Assembly (NCBI GenBank): GCA_017883205.1
Contig: JADGNZ010000025.1
Coordinates: 1-64,000 of the forward strand
Source: Thermoanaerobaculia bacterium
GTDB lineage: Bacteria > Acidobacteriota > Thermoanaerobaculia > Gp7-AA8
Reading direction: 5' to 3'
DNA: 64,000 nt
The notes below the pieces were generated by a model. That model searched no databases. It saw nothing but the letters and a program-made list of their open reading frames with translations, and was not told where the DNA came from. Within the stretch, counting starts at the first letter, position 1. The number at the start of each line of letters is the position of its first letter. The position numbers and the translations under genes are program-made. This document shows positions 60,581 through 64,000 of this stretch, in pieces.

Positions 60581-61843
60581 TCACCGCGCCAAACGCGCGA
60601 TCGCCGTTCCCACGCTGTGCTGCGCCGTGATCACCGCGGGCGCATCACGCACGAAGGCCACCTTGCCGTCGGCGCGGCTGGCGTCGGGATTGATGATCCG
60701 CGATTGCGTGGAGGTGATCATCGCTTCGAGCTCCTGCGGCGTCAGGTTTGGGTTCTCGGACAGCAGCCGGGCGGCGATGCCGGAGATGATCGGCGCCGCA
60801 AACGACGTCCCGGAGCGGAGGTTCGGCTTCGTGCCGCGGTAGTGATCGACCGCCGTGATCGATGCGCTGAAAATCCCCTGCGACGGCGCCAGAATCTCCA
60901 GCCCTCCGTGACAGGCTCCCGGCCACCAACTGTTCTCCTCGGTCATGCCTCCGACCGTGATCAGGCCGTCGATTTCTTTCCCCAGAATTGCCGGAAAGCG
61001 GTCGACGACGCCGGCGCGGCCGCAGCCGTTGTCGACGTTGTTGCCGGCGACGACGAACAGAAAGCGCTTGCCGTTCGGATCGGGATGTCCCGTCGCGTCG
61101 ACGCCATTGATCATGTCGCGGATCTTCTGCTCGACGGCGGCGAACGTCACCGGATTGGCATCGTGATTCGAAGCCAGCTTCTCCAGAACCCATCCGCTGA
61201 TGTTGACCACCGCGGTCCGGAACTGCGGCGTCGACGGATCCCAGGCATGCGAGACGATGCGGTTCAGTCCCTCGAGGTACGTCCGCGTCGTCGCCAGCGC
61301 CGACTCGTTCATCACACGGATGCTGACGATGAGCGCTTCCGGCGCGACGCCGACGTTCTTCCCGGCAACCAGCGAGGCCACGCTCGTACCGTGCGATGCC
61401 TCGATCAGTTCATTCGTGTTCGAGTAGCAGGGAGCGAGCGATTTGTTCGCGCTCGTGCAATGTGACGAGCCAATCGTGACTCCGCGGGTCACGTCGAAGC
61501 CGGCGATGACGCGGCTTCCATCGCCAGCGTCATTGGCAAATTCAGCGTGCGTGGCCATGACGCCCGTGTCCATCACGTAAACGACGGTTCCGGCGCCGAG
61601 GTCGTGGCGGCGATAGAGACCGTCGAGGGCGCCGTCCTGCTGATCGATCCGGTCGAGGTGCCAGAGGAGATTGGGCGCCGAGGAGTCGCCGCAGCCGTCG
61701 AGTTTGGCGGCGTTGTGCGTTGCGTCGAGAATGACCTCCGACTCGTGGCAGCGCGTCGACACGAAATCCTGCGCTCCGGCCGCCGCTGGGTAAACGGCGA
61801 ACGCAAAAAGGAAAGCAGCGAACGGTCTTCGCAGCGGGATCAC
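60581..61843 (-). CDS. Exported S8 (subtilisin-like) serine protease
   Basis: 420-aa protease. Catalytic Asp in VMDTGVMATHAEF (near 92), His in ASHGTSVASLVAG (near 151), oxyanion Asn region FVVAGNNVDNG, and Ser in SGTSFAAPIISG (near 345). A signal peptide is given by the GTG start at 61843 (PFAAFLFAFAVYPAAAGA). No clear propeptide domain is seen. The longer frame to 62002 crosses G-rich repeats and was rejected. There is no good Shine-Dalgarno. Confidence 0.88.
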   Translation of the reverse strand: MIPLRRPFAAFLFAFAVYPAAAGAQDFVSTRCHESEVILDATHNAAKLDGCGDSSAPNLLWHLDRIDQQDGALDGLYRRHDLGAGTVVYVMDTGVMATHAEFANDAGDGSRVIAGFDVTRGVTIGSSHCTSANKSLAPCYSNTNELIEASHGTSVASLVAGKNVGVAPEALIVSIRVMNESALATTRTYLEGLNRIVSHAWDPSTPQFRTAVVNISGWVLEKLASNHDANPVTFAAVEQKIRDMINGVDATGHPDPNGKRFLFVVAGNNVDNGCGRAGVVDRFPAILGKEIDGLITVGGMTEENSWWPGACHGGLEILAPSQGIFSASITAVDHYRGTKPNLRSGTSFAAPIISGIAARLLSENPNLTPQELEAMITSTQSRIINPDASRADGKVAFVRDAPAVITAQHSVGTAIARLAR

Positions 61844-61915
61844 CTGATTTTTTGGAGCGTCTTGGACGACGCGAAATAAGATTCGGGCAAAGCGGGGAAA
61901 ATGGCAAGAACTAAT

Positions 61916-62129
61916 TTGGGGAGTGGGGAGTTGTCCGGCGGGGGTCGGGAGTCGGGGGTCGGGAGTCGGAGTGGGCGACTGCTCTCTCGGGGCCAGCAAC
62001 ATCCTTTAGTGGATGACGATCAGATCTCGCCAAATGGCGAGCAGAAAGATGAGTCAACGATCAGAAACAACGAGCCGCCGATTCCGCGCATAACCCACTC
62101 CGACCCCCGACCCCCGACTCCCGACACCC
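61916..62129. repeat. GGGAGTCGGGGGTCGGG / CCCCCGACTCCCGA pair
   Basis: G-rich run at 61916-61972 and its C-rich complement at 62098-62129 enclose about 125 bp, including a small GATCTCGCCAAATGGCGAG hairpin. The right run lies within the proposed N-terminus of the STT3-like gene, which makes that start uncertain. Confidence 0.7.
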
Positions 62130-63838
62130 GCGTAAGACTCGCCCTACTCGCCTTCACCATCGCCCTCGTCGTCCGGCTTCTGAATGCGCCGTACATCTTC
62201 GAAGGGGGCGCGCCGAGGATTCCCCCCGTCGATGAGGACTACCACTGGAAGCGGATCGCCTTTTCGGCGGCGCATTTTCCGCACGTGCTCGAATTCGATC
62301 GCGACCGCGGCATCGGCGGCGCGTTCTGTCCGTGGCCTCCGCTCTACGACGTCGCCGCCGGCGGCGCTACGCGCCTCCTCGGCGCGACAGATCCCGACGC
62401 CGTCCTCGCGAGAATCGTCTGGTTCCCGCCGTTGCTATTCGCGCTCTTCGCCGGCCTCGCCGTCTTCGCGCTGGCAAGCGTCTGCGGCGATGCGGTCGCG
62501 ATTCTTTGCGGGATCGCGCTGGCCACGTCGCCGTTTCTCGTCACGACATCGTGGATTGGCAGCATCGATCATCACTACCTCGAACCGCCGCTGACCTTCG
62601 CGATTCTCGGCGCGACCTGTCTCGGCCTGCGAAGAACAGATCGCCGGCACCAACTGATCGCCGGCCTCCTCCTCGGCATCGCCATCACCGCAGCGATGTT
62701 CGTCCAGACCGCGCTCCTGGTCGCCGCCGCCCTCGCCTTCGCCATCCTCTTCTTCTGGAGCGATGGCATCGCCGCCGCGTACGGCTTCACGATCGCCGCG
62801 ATCGCCGTCACGCTCTACCGCGTCACCCGCCCCCCCGCCTTCCCCGACAACCAATGGTTCCTCGGCTGGACGCACGCCGCCCTCTTCGCCGCCGCCGCCG
62901 TCGCCTGCGGGTTGAAGAACGTAGGTCGGACTCTCCAGTCCGACGAATCACGACTGTCGGACTGGAGAGTCCGACCTACGTTCTTCGCCCTCCTCGCCGG
63001 CACCGTGGTCTTCCTCGCCGTCCCCACCGCCCTCCCCTCCCTCCTCACCGGCGCGCACTTCTTCGGCGGCGACCGATGGCTCAAGACCATCCAGGAGTTC
63101 CAGCCGCTCTGGCGCGCGCACGGCGACGACCTCGTCTCCGATCTCGCCGGTCTCTCCGGCGGCGCAATCCTCGTCTGGTTCCTCCTCGCGCGCTCGATAC
63201 GAACGCGCGACCGCGCGCGGCTCGCTGTCGCCATCTTCGCCATCGCCTACCTCGGCCTCACCATCACCAGCCGCCGCTTCTGGATCGTAGCCATCCCTTT
63301 GCTCGCGCTGGCCGGCGCGCTCTACGTCCCGCTCATCGCCCGCAAGCGATGGGCGATCCTCGCCGCGACGCCGATCGCACTACTACCTCCGCTGCAACTC
63401 GCAGGATGGCTCTTGACTCCGATGACGCCAGTCCCACCCAACCAGCAGCAGTGGCTCCGCGCAGCAGAGTTCATGAAGCATCAGGAGCCCGGCCGCGTCC
63501 TCGGTCCCTGGTCGCTCGGACATGCCATCGACGTCGAAGGAAAGCATCCCGTCGTCCTCGACAACTTCGGAACCATGCCCGATGCGCGCACGTTCGAGAG
63601 CGCGCACGAAGCGCTTCTCAGCCGCGCCGAAACGTCGCTGGCGCGCTACTGCGACGCCAACGGCATCCGCTACCTGATCCTCGACAGCCCGAAGTTCGGC
63701 GTCGCCTCGGCCAATGCAATCACCGGCGAGAATCAGGAGTTGCAATCAACCTGGTGGTGGCGGGTTCATCATGGCGCCGAACCGCGCCAGTTCCGTCTGA
63801 TCTGGAGCGAGCCTGGCTTGCGCATCTACCGACGATGA
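62009..63838 (+). CDS. STT3-like oligosaccharyltransferase-type glycosyltransferase
   Basis: 609-aa (start uncertain) GT-C protein with about 11 membrane helices. DEDYHWKRI is the first acidic catalytic loop and SWIGSIDHHYLEPPL matches the STT3 DHH motif; the C-terminal soluble part is short. It probably transfers a glycan from a lipid carrier to protein in the periplasm. In-frame GTG 62009 is the only candidate start near; the first 45 residues are repeat-derived. Residues about 303-326 are encoded by a 71-bp palindromic element placed in a loop between helices. Confidence 0.75.
   Translation: MDDDQISPNGEQKDESTIRNNEPPIPRITHSDPRPPTPDTRVRLALLAFTIALVVRLLNAPYIFEGGAPRIPPVDEDYHWKRIAFSAAHFPHVLEFDRDRGIGGAFCPWPPLYDVAAGGATRLLGATDPDAVLARIVWFPPLLFALFAGLAVFALASVCGDAVAILCGIALATSPFLVTTSWIGSIDHHYLEPPLTFAILGATCLGLRRTDRRHQLIAGLLLGIAITAAMFVQTALLVAAALAFAILFFWSDGIAAAYGFTIAAIAVTLYRVTRPPAFPDNQWFLGWTHAALFAAAAVACGLKNVGRTLQSDESRLSDWRVRPTFFALLAGTVVFLAVPTALPSLLTGAHFFGGDRWLKTIQEFQPLWRAHGDDLVSDLAGLSGGAILVWFLLARSIRTRDRARLAVAIFAIAYLGLTITSRRFWIVAIPLLALAGALYVPLIARKRWAILAATPIALLPPLQLAGWLLTPMTPVPPNQQQWLRAAEFMKHQEPGRVLGPWSLGHAIDVEGKHPVVLDNFGTMPDARTFESAHEALLSRAETSLARYCDANGIRYLILDSPKFGVASANAITGENQELQSTWWWRVHHGAEPRQFRLIWSEPGLRIYRR
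62915..62985. repeat. Perfect 30-bp inverted repeat inside the STT3-like gene
   Basis: AAGAACGTAGGTCGGACTCT onward (62915-62944) and its exact 30-base complement (62956-62985) around an 11-base loop. It is in frame and adds NVGRTLQSDESRLSDWRVRP to the protein. Confidence 0.95.
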
Positions 63839-63851
63839 AGTCCCAACAGTG

Positions 63852-64000
63852 ATGTTCGAAGAATACACAGCGGAACCGATGCAGCCGCCGATTCTGGAGC
63901 GGTGGTTTGCGCCGTCCGTTTCGCCATCATTCGTTCGCGCCCGCTGGATCTGGCTTCGCTGCCTCGGCGCGATCTTCTTCTCCGCCTTCTACTCGCTCTA
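63852..64000 (+). CDS. Lipase-maturation-factor-like protein (partial)
   Basis: Only the first 49 residues are in the window: MFEEYTAEPMQPPILERWF, then RARWIWLRCLGAIFFSAFYSL. The Arg/Trp-rich helix start followed by SAFYSL resembles the first membrane helix of lipase maturation factor (LMF1-type) proteins. The gene runs off the end, so this is tentative. Confidence 0.5.
   Translation, partial: MFEEYTAEPMQPPILERWFAPSVSPSFVRARWIWLRCLGAIFFSAFYSL

Noticed and set aside
61844-62002. Longer N-terminus for the S8 protease
   Set aside because: It would be encoded by G-rich repeat sequence and would bury the signal peptide.
1-64000. tRNA, rRNA, replication origin, prophage or integrase genes
   Set aside because: No cloverleaf, rRNA segment, DnaA-box cluster or phage structural gene was recognised by eye. 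A covariance-model scan would settle this.

Overview
The window is high-GC bacterial chromosome, dense with coding sequence on both strands. No rRNA, tRNA, CRISPR array or prophage module was seen. Several traits suggest an uncultured Acidobacteriota-like Gram-negative bacterium: a bacterial V/A-type ATPase operon, many Sec-exported proteins (M20 peptidase, amidohydrolase, S8 protease, DUF5916-type outer-membrane protein, carboxypeptidase-regulatory-like repeat protein), a triheme cytochrome, and an extreme load of intergenic palindromes. This placement is an inference from gene content only.

Layout. 1-568 holds tandem and inverted repeats. 569-7365 carries small secreted proteins, an M20 peptidase, a frameshifted TMEM175-like gene, a four-helix-bundle gene containing palindromes, a Phd/zeta toxin-antitoxin pair, an acyltransferase-like hydrolase and a zinc-ribbon gene preceded by a promoter-terminator unit. 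7401-15383 (minus strand) is a nine-gene V/A-ATPase operon read H-C-I-K-F-E-A-B-D, with nearly every stop overlapping the next start. 15535-22077 has a triheme cytochrome, a copper-type P1B ATPase, a hybrid histidine kinase and an exported amidohydrolase. 22145-22546 is a 21-bp tandem array, followed by an orphan VapB-like antitoxin, asparaginase, an apparently inactive rhodanese lipoprotein, a DsbA-like protein, a GHL10 glycosidase, a pseudouridine synthase, a DUF5916 protein and a two-gene ABC exporter.

35745-41432 is a repeat-rich zone. It contains a REP-associated tyrosine transposase (RAYT) flanked by copies of a palindrome found again at two further sites. One of those copies sits exactly where a duplicated metallophosphoesterase gene breaks off.

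41462-53679 (minus strand) is the most interesting part: a tightly packed six-gene operon. It encodes a membrane-anchored TerB-domain protein, a BrxD-like P-loop ATPase, an Lhr/BrxHI-like helicase, a short PD-(D/E)XK nuclease, SbcD and SbcC. It looks like a DNA-sensing or DNA-processing, probably anti-phage, system built on the BrxD-helicase pair of BREX but without PglZ, PglX or BrxL. It lies between a truncated and an intact copy of the metallophosphoesterase 5' end.

53860-64000 carries the intact metallophosphoesterase, a 42-bp (2 x 21) hairpin array, a REC-GGDEF-EAL protein, a phosphohexomutase, a [2Fe-2S] ferredoxin, a TupA-like lipoprotein, an S8 protease, an STT3-like glycosyltransferase with a perfect 30-bp inverted repeat inside its reading frame, and the start of a lipase-maturation-factor-like gene.
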